This document shows positions 54,945-64,000 of a stretch of DNA of 64,000 bases, piece by piece. Position 1 is the stretch's first letter, and the number at the start of each line of letters is the position of its first letter. The stretch is from assembly GCA_963703175.1 (NCBI GenBank), contig OY969794.1, positions 1,860,001-1,924,000 of the forward strand, read 5' to 3'. The position numbers and the translations under genes were made by a program. Under the pieces are notes generated by a model. It was not told the origin of the DNA, did not search any database, and saw only the letters and a program-made list of their open reading frames with translations. The DNA comes from VRUE01 sp963703175. Lineage in GTDB: Bacteria > Actinomycetota > Thermoleophilia > Solirubrobacterales > 70-9.

Positions 54945-57360
54945 CCGCCACGGGTTCGTAGCCCGGTGCTTCTAGCCTTTCGATCTGCGGTAAGCGCCAG
55001 AGCAGGCTCGCGATCGTCAGCCCCACCGCCGAGCAGAACAGCGCCAGGAACCACTGGCTCGCGGTGAGCAGGCTCATTTCGAAGAAGTCGCGCACCGGCG
55101 CCGCCGCGAGGATCAGCGCGTAGAGGGCGCCGAGGCCGGCCACCATCGCCAGCATGTAACTCTGAATCGCGATGTGCTCGCGCCCGGGACCGCGCTCGAG
55201 TAGGAGAACGAAGGCGAGGCCGAGCACGATCAGCGTCGTCGTTGCCGCCGTGCGGCCGGCCTCCAACGAGCCGCCGAAGACGGTGTCGACGAGGAAGAAG
55301 CAGAGGATCGAGCCAAGCGCGGTTGCCAGCCCCGCCGGTACCGCGAAGGCGGCCAGCGCTCGCAATAGGCGGCCGCGGTAGAGCGGCCCGTCTGAGGGCG
55401 CCAGGGCGAGGACGAAGGAGGGAATGCCGATCGTCAGGAAGGCGGCCAGGGTGAGGTGGCGGGGGAGAAAGGGGAAGGCGAAGCCGGGTACGGCGACGAG
55501 CAGGATCAGCGCCGCGGCATACACGCTCTTGGTCAGATAGAGACGGCCGAGGCGGTGGATGTTGCGGGCTATCCGCCGCCCTTCGGCGACTGCTTCTGGC
55601 AGCCGTGCGAACTCGTCTTTGAGCAGGACGACGTCGGCGATCCCCTTGGTCACCTGGGCGCCCGAGCCCATTGCGACGGCGAGGCGCGCCTGCTTCAGCG
55701 CCGGCACGTCGTTGACCCCGTCGCCGATCATCGCCGTGTAGCGGCCGCTGGCGCGCAGCGCCTCGACCAGGGCCTTCTTCTGCTCCGGCGCGATCCGACA
55801 GAAGATCGTGTTGCGCTGAGCGGCAGCGGCCAGCTCCTCGGGGTCGGTGGGCAGCTCTGAGCCCTCGATCACGCCGGCGTCAGCCGGTACCCCGACCGCG
55901 TAGGCGACCGCGGTCACGGTCGCCCGGGCGTCGCCCGAGATCAGCTTCAGGTCTACCTCCCCCTCGCGCATCAAGGCGATCGTCTCGGCGGCGTCGGCGC
56001 GCAGTGTCTCCTCCAGCACGACCAGTGCGACCGGAGTAAGGCGCGGCGGGGGAGTGTGGGATGGGTCGTCGGGCAGCGTCTCGCTCGATTGGCCGAAGGC
56101 GACGACGCGCCGCCCAGCTGCGGTCTCCCGTTCGAGTTTGCGAGCGAGTCCCGGCGGCAGCTGCAGCGCGCCGCTTGCGGCGAGGATGTCGGGCGCGCCG
56201 AGCACGTAGCTGACCCCGCCCAGTCGCAACCCGCTCCACTTCCACTTTGAGGAGAAGGGCACTTCGCCGCCGACCCGGCCCGGCTTCGCCGGGAAAGCCT
56301 CGGCGACCGTCTCCAGCGTTCGGTTGCGATCACCGGCGCTTGCGGCGAAACGTCCCAGTGCCGCCTGCGCCTCGTCGGCGTCGGTCCCTTCTGCGATCTC
56401 GACCCCGAGCAGGCGCAGCTGGCCGTCGGTCAGCGTGCCGGTCTTGTCGACGCAGATCGTGTCGACCGCGGCGAGGCTCTCGGTGGCGCTCATCTGCTGC
56501 ACCAGCGTGTCTTTGCGCGCCAGCCGCACCGCGGCGACGGCGAAGGTGACGCTCATCAGCAGCACCATCCCCTCCGGGATCAGCGTTACCAGCCCGGCGG
56601 TCGCCGTCTGTGCCGCTTCGACCAGGTCGGTACTGCGCAGCTGGAAGGTGAGGAAGAGCAGAACCGCCAGCGGGGCCATTGCCCAGGTGCAGGCGACGAT
56701 CACCCGGTTGACCTCGCCCTGCAGTGGCGAGGGGGGATGGCGGAAGGCCTTCGCCTCGCCCGCCAGCTTGCCGGCGTAGCTTTCCTCGCGCACCGCATCA
56801 ACCCGGTAACGGCCCGAACCGGAGATGCAGAAGGAGCCCGAGAGCGCCCGCTCGCCGACGTCCTTGCGCACCCCGTCGGCCTCGCCGGTCAGCATCGACT
56901 CGTCCAGGGTCATGCCGCGACTGGCGATCGTTTCGCCGTCGGCGACCAGCTGGTCGCCTGGCTCGATCGCGATCACATCCCCGGGCACGATCTCCTCCGC
57001 CAGCAGGCTGACCACGGCGCCGTCGCGCACTGCCTTGGCGCGCGGCGCGACCAGCACCGCGAGCTCGTCCAGGGTCTTCTTCGCGTTCAGCTCCTGGCGG
57101 ATGCCGATGTAGGAGTTGATGATCGCGATCACGCCAAAGATCGCGTCGGCGATCAGCCCCAGCGACAAGATGAGGACGAAGAAGACGCCGATGATCGCGT
57201 TGAAGAGGGTGAAGACGTTGCCGGCGACGATGCTCGAGACAGAGCGGGACGAGGTATCCGGGGGAGAGCCGAGCTTGCGTAAGCGCTTGGCCGCCTCGGC
57301 GCTGCTCAGGCCGCGCTCAGCGGCATCCGGGTCGGTTGCAGTGACGGCCTTAGAACCCAT
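54916..57360 (-). CDS. ctpE: CtpE-like P-type cation (calcium) ATPase
   Basis: P-type ATPase of 814 aa. The phosphorylated Asp is in TICVDKTGTLTDG, the actuator loop has LDESMLTGEADGV and the hinge is AMIGDGVNDVPALKQARLAVAMGSGAQVTKGIADVVLLKDEFARL. The membrane motif LVTLIPEGMVLLMS and overall layout match mycobacterial CtpE, a Ca2+ transporter; the substrate is inferred from that resemblance. ATG 57360 (MGSKAVTATDPDAAERGLSS) is preceded by GGGGGG; the frame above it to 57492 is the leader structure, not coding. Its last nine codons come from the family A repeat. Confidence 0.9.
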   Translation of the reverse strand: MGSKAVTATDPDAAERGLSSAEAAKRLRKLGSPPDTSSRSVSSIVAGNVFTLFNAIIGVFFVLILSLGLIADAIFGVIAIINSYIGIRQELNAKKTLDELAVLVAPRAKAVRDGAVVSLLAEEIVPGDVIAIEPGDQLVADGETIASRGMTLDESMLTGEADGVRKDVGERALSGSFCISGSGRYRVDAVREESYAGKLAGEAKAFRHPPSPLQGEVNRVIVACTWAMAPLAVLLFLTFQLRSTDLVEAAQTATAGLVTLIPEGMVLLMSVTFAVAAVRLARKDTLVQQMSATESLAAVDTICVDKTGTLTDGQLRLLGVEIAEGTDADEAQAALGRFAASAGDRNRTLETVAEAFPAKPGRVGGEVPFSSKWKWSGLRLGGVSYVLGAPDILAASGALQLPPGLARKLERETAAGRRVVAFGQSSETLPDDPSHTPPPRLTPVALVVLEETLRADAAETIALMREGEVDLKLISGDARATVTAVAYAVGVPADAGVIEGSELPTDPEELAAAAQRNTIFCRIAPEQKKALVEALRASGRYTAMIGDGVNDVPALKQARLAVAMGSGAQVTKGIADVVLLKDEFARLPEAVAEGRRIARNIHRLGRLYLTKSVYAAALILLVAVPGFAFPFLPRHLTLAAFLTIGIPSFVLALAPSDGPLYRGRLLRALAAFAVPAGLATALGSILCFFLVDTVFGGSLEAGRTAATTTLIVLGLAFVLLLERGPGREHIAIQSYMLAMVAGLGALYALILAAAPVRDFFEMSLLTASQWFLALFCSAVGLTIASLLWRLPQIERLEAPGYEPVAENPSGRAST

Positions 57361-57515
57361 CACAAAACCCCCCGCGCACGCCTGGCGGCGGCGGACACTG
57401 CGCGGTACAGCGTCCTCGGGTTTGCCTTTGGCACCACCAAAGGCTGCACCCTGCGTCCTTGTCCCGCTTGGTCCGGCGCTCGCCAGCCGCACACGCGGGG
57501 TTCTGTGATGGGTTC
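57353..57515 (-). promoter_or_regulatory. self-complementary leader of the ctpE gene (candidate translational riboregulator)
   Basis: On the transcribed minus strand the 5' segment GAACCCAUCACAGAACCCC (57515-57497) pairs over 19 bases, with one G-U, to GGGGUUUUGUGAUGGGUUC (57371-57353), which holds the Shine-Dalgarno and the AUG. The arms extend to 35 bases; four of six sequence differences between them become G-U pairs on this strand only. Within the 93-base centre GCCUUUGG and CCAAAGGC form a perfect 8-bp hairpin. This is an expression-platform layout. It matches no riboswitch class I know. Confidence 0.6.
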
Positions 57516-57545
57516 ATAGGGGACATTCAATAGGGTTCCCGTTTG

Positions 57546-58589
57546 ATGTCGCTCAAACTCGGACTCAACCTCGGTTATTGGGGCATCGGCCCAGCGGGCG
57601 ACGACGCGCTTGAGGTTGTGCAGGCGGCCGAGGCCGCCGGCTTCGAGTCGGTCTGGGCGGCGGAGTCCTACGGCTCCGACGTGGTCAGCGTTCTAGCTTG
57701 GCTCGCCGCGCAGACCAAGACGATCAACGTCGGCGCCGCGATCCTGCAGGTGCCGGCGCGTCCCCCGGCCGCTGCGGCGATGGCCGGCGCGACGATCGAC
57801 AAGCTCTCTGGCGGGCGCTTTCTCTTCGGCTTCGGGCCGTCGGGCCCGCAGGTCTCCGAAGGCTGGTACGGCGTTCCTTATTCAAAGCCCTGGGGCCGCA
57901 CCCGCGAGTACATCGAAGTCGTGCGTGAGATTGTCGCCCGCGAGGGCAAAGTCGACCACCAGGGCGAGCACTACCAGCTGCCTCTGCCCGGAGGCGAGGG
58001 CAAGCCACTGAAGCTCAACTTCCACCCCGAGCGCAACCGGATCCCGGTCTTCGTCGGCGCGATTGGCCGCAAATCGGTCGAGATGGCGGCCGAGATCTGC
58101 GACGGCTGGATCCCGATCTTCTTCAGCGTCGATGCTTTCGAGCAGACCTGGGGGGAGCATCTGGAGGCGGGCTTCGCCAAGGGCGGGCGGCAGCGCTCCG
58201 ACCTGGAGGTCTCGCCCTCCTTGCAGGTGGCGATCGACGGCGACCTGGAGGCCGCCAAGAGCGTGGTCAAGGCCGGTCTCGTCCTCTACTTCGGTGGAAT
58301 GGGTAGCCGCAAGACCAACTTCTACGTCGATCTCGCACATCGCTTCGGCTTCGGCGACGTCGCCGACGACGTGCAGCGCCGCTTCCAGGACGGCGACCGC
58401 GACGGCGCCTTCCAGGCGATGCCCGACGAGATAGTCGAGGCAACCTCATTGGTCGGCACCGAGGCCGAGGTGGCGGAGCGGATCGAGCGCTTCCGCGGCG
58501 CCGGCATCGACCGCCTGATCGTCTCCCCGGTCCACGTCGAGCGCGATCAGCAGCTGCACACCCTCGAGCGACTCGCGTCCCTGGCGTGA
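57546..58589 (+). CDS. luciferase-like (LLM class) F420-dependent oxidoreductase
   Basis: Protein of 347 aa of the luciferase-like monooxygenase superfamily, starting MSLKLGLNLGYWGIGPAGDD. The segments FESVWAAESYGSDVVSVLAWLAAQT, INVGAAILQVPARPPAAAAM and LSGGRFLFGFGPSGPQVSEGWYG match F420-dependent actinobacterial members. ATG 57546 follows an in-frame TTG by one codon and is preferred. A family B repeat overlaps its stop codon. Confidence 0.9.
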   Translation: MSLKLGLNLGYWGIGPAGDDALEVVQAAEAAGFESVWAAESYGSDVVSVLAWLAAQTKTINVGAAILQVPARPPAAAAMAGATIDKLSGGRFLFGFGPSGPQVSEGWYGVPYSKPWGRTREYIEVVREIVAREGKVDHQGEHYQLPLPGGEGKPLKLNFHPERNRIPVFVGAIGRKSVEMAAEICDGWIPIFFSVDAFEQTWGEHLEAGFAKGGRQRSDLEVSPSLQVAIDGDLEAAKSVVKAGLVLYFGGMGSRKTNFYVDLAHRFGFGDVADDVQRRFQDGDRDGAFQAMPDEIVEATSLVGTEAEVAERIERFRGAGIDRLIVSPVHVERDQQLHTLERLASLA

Positions 58590-58637
58590 CGTGCCGTCGC
58601 TTAGGGGCCAATATGGGTCTCTTAGCTACGGCACGTC
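58588..58637 (+). repeat. family B 50-bp palindromic repeat, copy 3
   Basis: Arms GACGTGCCGTCGCT and AGCTACGGCACGTC differ at one paired position; centre TAGGGGCCAATATGGGTCTCTT. It overlaps the stop codon of the luciferase-like gene and lies 56 bases before pntAA, both on the plus strand. Confidence 0.92.
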
Positions 58638-58692
58638 CGGCGTCGAAGCATCCGCCTAGGCGCTTGTCATAGGCTCTCGCGCCGCGACGCTT

Positions 58693-59811
58693 ATGAAGAT
58701 CGGAGTGCCGAAAGAGACCGTCGATGGGGAGCGCCGTGTCGCGCTCGTCCCTGACGCTGTCAAATCGTTGAAGAAGAACGAACACGTTGACGTGCTGGTC
58801 GAGCGTGGCGCCGGCGACGCCGCCGGCCATCCCGACTCCCAGTACGAGGAGGCCGGGGCGGAGGTCGTCGACCCCGACGTTGCCTGGGGCGCCGACGTCG
58901 TCCTTCGCGTCGCCGCCCCGACCACCGAGCAGATCGGCAGCCTCAACTCCAATCAGCTTCTGATCGGCCACCTCTCGCCCTGGACTGCGGCCGAGACCAA
59001 CAAGGCGCTCGCCGCCGCCGGCGTGACCAGTTTCGCGATGGAGGCGATTCCGCGCACGACGCGCGCCCAGGCGATGGATGCGCTCTCTTCGCAGGCCGCC
59101 GCCGGTGGCTACGCGGCGATGCTGATCGCCGCCCGCGAGTCGGGTCGCTTCTTCGGCATGATGACCACCGCCGCCGGCACCGTCCCGCCGGCCAAGGTCT
59201 TGGTTCTGGGCGCCGGCGTCGCTGGATTGCAGGCTGTCGCCACGGCGAAGCGCTTGGGCGCGATCGTCACCGGCTTCGACATCCGCCGCGCCGCTTGGGA
59301 GCAGATCGCCTCGCTCGGCGGTCGTCCGCTCGAACTCGACTTCATCCCCGACGCTGAAGGTGAGGGTGGCTATGCACGGCCGCTCACCGACGAGGAGAAC
59401 GCCAAGGTTGTCGAGGCGATCGGCGAGAACGCGGCCAAACAGGACGTGATCGTCACCACCGCCGCGATTCCGGGCCGCCCGGCGCCCTTGCTGATTACCG
59501 CCGACGCCGTGCGCAACATGGAACCCGGCTCGGTGATCGTCGACCTCGCCGCCGAGAGCGGCGGCAATTGCGAGCTGACCGAGGCGGGGCAGACCGTGGT
59601 CGAGGGCGGCGTCAAGGTCGTTGGCCCGCGCAACCTGGCCAGCGAGATGCCGGCCCCAGCCTCGCAGCTATACGCCAAGAACCTCGAGAACCTGCTCGGC
59701 CTGCTGGTCAGCGAGGAGGGCGCGTTGAACGTCGACTTCGAGGACGACATTGTCGCCGCCGCCTGCATTACCCACGGCGGCGAGATCCGCAACGAGAGGG
59801 CCGCGAAGTGA
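58693..59811 (+). CDS. pntAA: NAD(P) transhydrogenase alpha subunit, NAD-binding part (PntAA)
   Basis: Soluble NAD(H)-binding subunit of the proton-translocating transhydrogenase, 372 aa. It begins KIGVPKETVDGERRVALVPD, has the RQD-loop region near residue 128 (PRTTRAQAMDALSSQ) and the Rossmann motif VLVLGAGVAGLQAVATAKRLGAIVTGFDIR near residue 170. In many bacteria alpha is split as here. The stop overlaps the pntAB GTG (GTGA). Confidence 0.95.
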   Translation: MKIGVPKETVDGERRVALVPDAVKSLKKNEHVDVLVERGAGDAAGHPDSQYEEAGAEVVDPDVAWGADVVLRVAAPTTEQIGSLNSNQLLIGHLSPWTAAETNKALAAAGVTSFAMEAIPRTTRAQAMDALSSQAAAGGYAAMLIAARESGRFFGMMTTAAGTVPPAKVLVLGAGVAGLQAVATAKRLGAIVTGFDIRRAAWEQIASLGGRPLELDFIPDAEGEGGYARPLTDEENAKVVEAIGENAAKQDVIVTTAAIPGRPAPLLITADAVRNMEPGSVIVDLAAESGGNCELTEAGQTVVEGGVKVVGPRNLASEMPAPASQLYAKNLENLLGLLVSEEGALNVDFEDDIVAAACITHGGEIRNERAAK

Positions 59812-60121
59812 GCCTTTTCACCGAGATCACGATCTTCGTCCTCGCCGCCTTCGTCGGCTTCGAGGTGATCTCGAAGGTGCCGACCACCCTGCATACGCCG
59901 CTGATGTCGCAAACCAACGCGATCCACGGCATCGTCATGCTCGGCGGGCTGATCGTCGTCGGCTACGCCAACGACCCGCTTGAGTACGTGATCGGCACGA
60001 TCGCGATCGCCTTCGGCGCGATCAACATCGTCGGTGGCTTCATGGTCACCGACCGGATGCTCGGCATGTTCTCCAAAAAGCCGAAACCGAAGGCTGACGC
60101 TGATGGGAAGGGCAGCTCCTG

Positions 60122-60122
<1 letters not shown>
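59808..60122 (+). CDS. pntAB: NAD(P) transhydrogenase alpha subunit, membrane part (PntAB)
   Basis: Membrane subunit of 104 aa with about three spans (LFTEITIFVLAAFVGFEVISKVP, INAIHGIVMLGGLIVVGYA-type, and YVIGTIAIAFGAINIVGGFMVTDRML). The segment TPLMSQTNAIHGIV is the strongly conserved family motif. GTG 59808 overlaps pntAA and its TGA overlaps pntB (TGATG). The longer open frame above it lies inside pntAA. Confidence 0.94.
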
Positions 60123-61537
<1,415 letters not shown>

Positions 61538-61543
61538 CCGCCT

Positions 61544-61612
61544 CAGCGCTCCAAGCGCTGTCAACTCTCGCAAACTCCTAGTAATTCCCCTCGCCCGGGG
61601 GGCGAGTTTGGA
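61544..61612 (+). terminator. tandem hairpins after pntB
   Basis: CAGCGCT-CCA-AGCGCTG (61544-61560) is a perfect 7-bp stem. A second structure, CTCGCCC and GGGCGAG (61592-61608) with a three-base loop, is followed by TTTGG; its flanks CAAACTC (61573) and GAGTTTG (61606) can also pair as an alternative outer stem. They probably end transcription of the pnt operon and lie immediately before a family B repeat. Confidence 0.55.
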
Positions 61613-61662
61613 CGTGCCGGTGCTTAGAGGCCAGTATGGGTACTCAAGCGACGGCACGTCGT
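61613..61662 (+). repeat. family B 50-bp palindromic repeat, copy 4
   Basis: GACGTGCCGGTGCTTAGAG with GCCAGTATGGGTACTCAAG and CGACGGCACGTC; arms differ at one paired base. It precedes the AbiEi-DUF559 gene by 21 bases, and the ATG inside its centre creates a false in-frame start at 61636. Confidence 0.92.
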
Positions 61663-61683
61663 TCTTGGCAGCGCGGCGCCCTG

Positions 61684-62583
61684 GTGAAGCGCGAGCGGCA
61701 GCTGGCGACGCTGGCTCAGCGGCAGCACGGCGTATTGTCGCGGCGGCAGTTGCTAAGGGCTGGGTTGAGTTCTCGGACGGTTAGACGTCGTGTCGAAGCG
61801 GGTCGGCTCCATCCTCTTCACAGAGAGGTGTACGCACTCGGTCACGGCGTGGTGAGTATGCGTGGCCACTGGTTGGCTGCAGTTCTGGCATGCGGAGAGG
61901 GAGCGGTGTTGAGCCACCGAAGCGCGGCGGCGCTCTGGGGCCTGATCCGATTCCGACAGATTCCAGTCGAAGTCTCCGCGATGCGGGGACGAGAAAGGAC
62001 GGGAATTAGCGTTCACGAGGGCGGCCTTCACAAAGACGATCGAACTGAGGTCGACCGAATTCCCGCGACGACCGTCGCCCGGACGCTTTTTGACCTGGCG
62101 GAAGTTGTCGACGAGCGCAAGCTCGAAAAGGCCTTCGAGGAGGCGGACCGACTGCGGTTGCTGCGGATACCGGAGCTCGAGGCGGTCTGTGCGCGGGGCT
62201 ACGGCCGACGAGCGCTTGCGCCGACTCGTCGCCTAATCGATGCGGCTCGAATGCCGGACGAGACCCAATCGCCCCTGGAGGACCGTGTGCTCGAACTCTG
62301 TCGAGAGTACGAGATTCCCCTGCCCGCCACTGGCGCCACCGTCCTTGGCCGCGAGGTCGATGCCTTCTGGCCTGCCGAGAAGCTGATGGTTGAGTCCGAT
62401 AGCTGGAAATTTCACGGCCACCGGGAGGCGTTCGAGCGCGACCGCACTCGTGATGCAGCTATGCAGGTCGAGGGCTACCGCGTAGTTCGTCTCACAGATC
62501 GACGCCTCAAGCGAGAACCCGCCATCGTCGCCGACGAGCTCAGACGCCTACTGGCCCAGAAGGGCGGACGTGCCGTCGCTTAG
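61684..62583 (+). CDS. AbiEi-like antitoxin domain fused to DUF559 (Vsr-like) nuclease domain
   Basis: Protein of 299 aa. Residues 1-45 (KRERQLATLAQRQHGVLSRRQLLRAGLSSRTVRRRVEAGRL) form the AbiEi-type winged helix; residues 45-190 are the AbiEi middle region (YALGHGV, VLSHRSAAALWGL, PATTVARTLFDLAEVV). Residues about 200-293 carry a DUF559/Vsr-like PD-(D/E)xK fold with EVDAFWPAEKLMVESDSWKFH and YRVVRLTDRRL. GTG 61684 is preferred since 61636 lies in a repeat. The C-terminal residues RAVA and the stop codon are supplied by family B copy 5. No partner toxin is adjacent. Composition is less GC-rich than neighbours. Confidence 0.82.
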   Translation: MKRERQLATLAQRQHGVLSRRQLLRAGLSSRTVRRRVEAGRLHPLHREVYALGHGVVSMRGHWLAAVLACGEGAVLSHRSAAALWGLIRFRQIPVEVSAMRGRERTGISVHEGGLHKDDRTEVDRIPATTVARTLFDLAEVVDERKLEKAFEEADRLRLLRIPELEAVCARGYGRRALAPTRRLIDAARMPDETQSPLEDRVLELCREYEIPLPATGATVLGREVDAFWPAEKLMVESDSWKFHGHREAFERDRTRDAAMQVEGYRVVRLTDRRLKREPAIVADELRRLLAQKGGRAVA

Positions 62584-62616
62584 AGGCCACCATAGGTACC
62601 TAAGCGACGGCACGTC
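62567..62616 (+). repeat. family B 50-bp palindromic repeat, copy 5
   Basis: GACGTGCCGTCGCT and AGCGACGGCACGTC arms are perfectly complementary; centre TAGAGGCCACCATAGGTACCTA. The AbiEi-DUF559 gene ends inside it (TAG at 62581) and the next gene's apparent upstream start lies in it. Together with copy 4 it brackets that gene in the same orientation. Confidence 0.92.
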
Positions 62617-62620
62617 CGGC

Positions 62621-63550
62621 GTGGGGCGGGGGTGGGACGAGCGGGGGCAGGGGAGTGTGGAGTGGGTTGGGCTCCTTGCGCTGGTCGCGCTTTTGCTCGT
62701 CGCGTTGGTGGCTGCCGGGGTGCGCGTTCCGGGGGCAACGCTGGCGCGCGCCGTGGCCTCGCGGATGCTCTGCGCGGTGGCTATGGCAGATGGGTGTGGG
62801 GACGAGCCGACGCTGATTGCCGCCTACGGGACCGAGGTGGGGAAGCTGGTCCGCCAGCACATGCCGACGATTCTTTTCGAGCAGGGTTCGCGCGCCATGC
62901 CGGTTGACTTTCGGCGCTGTCGCAGCACCAGTTGCGGCGACGGCTCGGCGCGGGGCCTGGTTCATCGGACCGACGCCGGACTGCCCTTGACCGTCTTCGT
63001 CCACGTGGTCGACTGCCGGGACGCTGAGGAAGATGTCCCCGGCTCCGAATGCTCTGGCGAGCGGGCCGGCAATCTATATCTCCAGTACTGGACCTACTAC
63101 GCCGACTCGGCCACGCTCCGGGGTATCCCGATCGCTGAAGACGACGGATATCACCGCGACGATTGGGAGGGGGTCCAAATCCGGATTAGCTCCGATGGGA
63201 ATGTCGATGAGCGCGCCTCCTCCCACCACGGCTACAACTACGTCCAGAGTCTCGCCAACGCCGGATCCGACGCTGGTATCGACCCGCTAAATGACCTCGC
63301 TGAAGCAGCCGGCGCCCGCCCGCACAATGGCTGGGGACCCGAGACCCGTCTGCTCGTCGTCTCTGGTGGCAGCCACGCCGGTAATGCCAACGACTTCCTC
63401 CGCATTGACCGTGTGACCCCGGGTCGCCGCGTGCACCTGGTGCCGCTTGAGCCGATCGCGACCGAGGAAGGCGCCAGCTACCGCTTTGCGATCAGCCCGC
63501 CGTGGCGCAAGCACGTCTGGCGCGACCCCGAGGCCGAGGGCACCGACTAG
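62621..63550 (+). CDS. protein with pilin-like leader and Vps62-like domain
   Basis: Protein of 309 aa. The N-terminus DERGQGSVEWVGLLALVALLLVALVAAG has a Gly followed by five residues with Glu at +5 and a hydrophobic helix, the Flp/TadE class prepilin cleavage pattern (G before QGSVEW). The C-terminal two thirds contain NLYLQYWTYYADSAT, DDGYHRDDWEGVQIRI and RLLVVSGGSHAGNAND, resembling Vps62/DUF946-type domains. GTG 62621 is chosen because the ORF above it runs through a family B repeat. Function unknown. Confidence 0.6.
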   Translation: MGRGWDERGQGSVEWVGLLALVALLLVALVAAGVRVPGATLARAVASRMLCAVAMADGCGDEPTLIAAYGTEVGKLVRQHMPTILFEQGSRAMPVDFRRCRSTSCGDGSARGLVHRTDAGLPLTVFVHVVDCRDAEEDVPGSECSGERAGNLYLQYWTYYADSATLRGIPIAEDDGYHRDDWEGVQIRISSDGNVDERASSHHGYNYVQSLANAGSDAGIDPLNDLAEAAGARPHNGWGPETRLLVVSGGSHAGNANDFLRIDRVTPGRRVHLVPLEPIATEEGASYRFAISPPWRKHVWRDPEAEGTD

Positions 63551-63596
63551 ACCAACGCGCGCGCGTTGGCGAGAGGAAATCAGCGCGACGCGGGCG

Positions 63597-64000
63597 TCAC
63601 TTCGGCGGCATGCGCAGAGCGCCGTCGAGGCGGATCGTCTCACCGTTCAGCATCGGGTTGGCGACGATCTGCTCGACTAGCTGTGCGTATTCCGCCGGTC
63701 TGCCCAGACGCGAGGGGAAAGGGATACCCGCCCCCAAGGCCTGGCGTGCCTCCTCGGGCAGCGCCGCGAGCAGGGGCGTGTCGAAGAGGCCAGGGGCGAT
63801 CGTGACCACCCGCACCCCACGCGAGGCCATATCGCGGGCCGCAGGCAGGGTCATGCCGACGATTCCCCCCTTTGACGCTGAGTAGGCGATCTGGCCGATC
63901 TGGCCGTCGTAGGCGGCGATCGAGGCGGTGTTGACGCAGACACCGCGCTCGCCCTCGGCGTCGGGTTCGTTCTCGCTCATCGCCGCCGCGGCGAAGCGCA
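63597..64000 (-). CDS. short-chain dehydrogenase, 3' part
   Basis: C-terminal half of an SDR whose 5' end lies beyond the window. Seen are the catalytic Ser in VNTASIAAYDGQ, YSASK, and the C-terminal GETIRLDGALRMPPK, which resemble 3-hydroxyacyl-CoA dehydrogenase type 2 (17beta-HSD10-like) enzymes. An apparent Met at 63980 is not the real start; the frame stays open to the window edge. It fits the acyl-CoA metabolism theme of the region. Confidence 0.85.
   Translation of the reverse strand, partial: RFAAAAMSENEPDAEGERGVCVNTASIAAYDGQIGQIAYSASKGGIVGMTLPAARDMASRGVRVVTIAPGLFDTPLLAALPEEARQALGAGIPFPSRLGRPAEYAQLVEQIVANPMLNGETIRLDGALRMPPK

Noticed and set aside
57361..57492. N-terminal extension of the CtpE ATPase
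   Set aside because: The sequence is explained by the complementary leader arms, and a GGGGGG ribosome site precedes the ATG at 57360.
57353..57515. Assignment of the ctpE leader to a known riboswitch (yybP-ykoY, c-di-GMP-I, M-box, NiCo)
   Set aside because: Fragments such as GGCAAACC and GGACGC recall c-di-GMP-I, but their order and spacing are wrong, and the GGGGAGUA-type core of yybP-ykoY is missing. I kept it as an unassigned structured leader.

Overview
The window is a high-GC, densely packed actinobacterial-type chromosome segment. The closest fit is class Thermoleophilia (Solirubrobacterales-like). The reasons are an F420-type luciferase-like oxidoreductase, a CtpE-type P-ATPase, a split Kdp system, DUF6328 and DUF5679 proteins, and two very large secreted proteins with NHL/TolB-like propellers and the 'LPDCRGYEMVSP' signature, which I associate from memory with that class. 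This is inference from protein content; no rRNA or tRNA gene is visible. Coding density is above 90% and no gene-free stretch exceeds about 215 bases. I saw no insertion sequence, prophage, integron or CRISPR array.

Layout. 1-8.1 kb: tail of an ABC-2 permease, a secreted cupredoxin overlapping a multicopper oxidase, cutA plus an SDR, a vapBC pair with a palindromic operator, a glyoxalase-fold protein, an alpha/beta hydrolase and a class A PBP. 8.1-17 kb: a winged-helix gene and an XRE regulator diverge from a perfect 22-bp palindrome, then comes a kdp locus in unusual order (kdpD C-terminal half, kdpE, kdpF, kdpA, kdpC, kdpB, kdpD N-terminal half, usp). 17-29 kb: FAD oxidoreductase, SpoU methyltransferase, NlpC/P60 hydrolase, a pyridoxamine-oxidase-like gene facing a MocR regulator, MBL-rhodanese, acs, an ion channel with an atypical filter, and a MarR-MFS pair. 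29-35 kb: minus-strand run of an Opu/Osm-type osmolyte ABC transporter with methylthioadenosine deaminase and phosphorylase. 35-40 kb: HD hydrolase, PAS-MBL pair and four TetR regulators. 40-47 kb: the two giant secreted proteins. 47-50 kb: acyltransferase, coiled-coil membrane protein, ECF sigma/anti-sigma pair and small proteins. 50-55 kb: thiolase, crotonase, flavin monooxygenase, hotdog thioesterase and GGCT-like genes, an acyl-CoA or ketone catabolic run. 55-64 kb: CtpE-like ATPase with a long self-complementary leader, luciferase-like oxidoreductase, pntAA-AB-B transhydrogenase, an AbiEi-DUF559 protein, a pilin-leader protein with a Vps62-like domain and a partial SDR.

The most unusual content is intergenic. 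Five copies of a 50-bp palindromic repeat (family B) and three copies of a roughly 110-bp element (family A) with complementary arms and conserved internal blocks sit at gene ends and often supply stop codons. Two other 50-bp-class hairpins (families C and D) occupy equivalent places. The CtpE gene has a leader in which a 19-bp helix would bury the Shine-Dalgarno and the start codon. These signals, the AbiEi-DUF559 gene bracketed by two family B copies, and the promoter motif shared by a TetR pair and the giant-protein operon are the best candidates for undescribed biology here.
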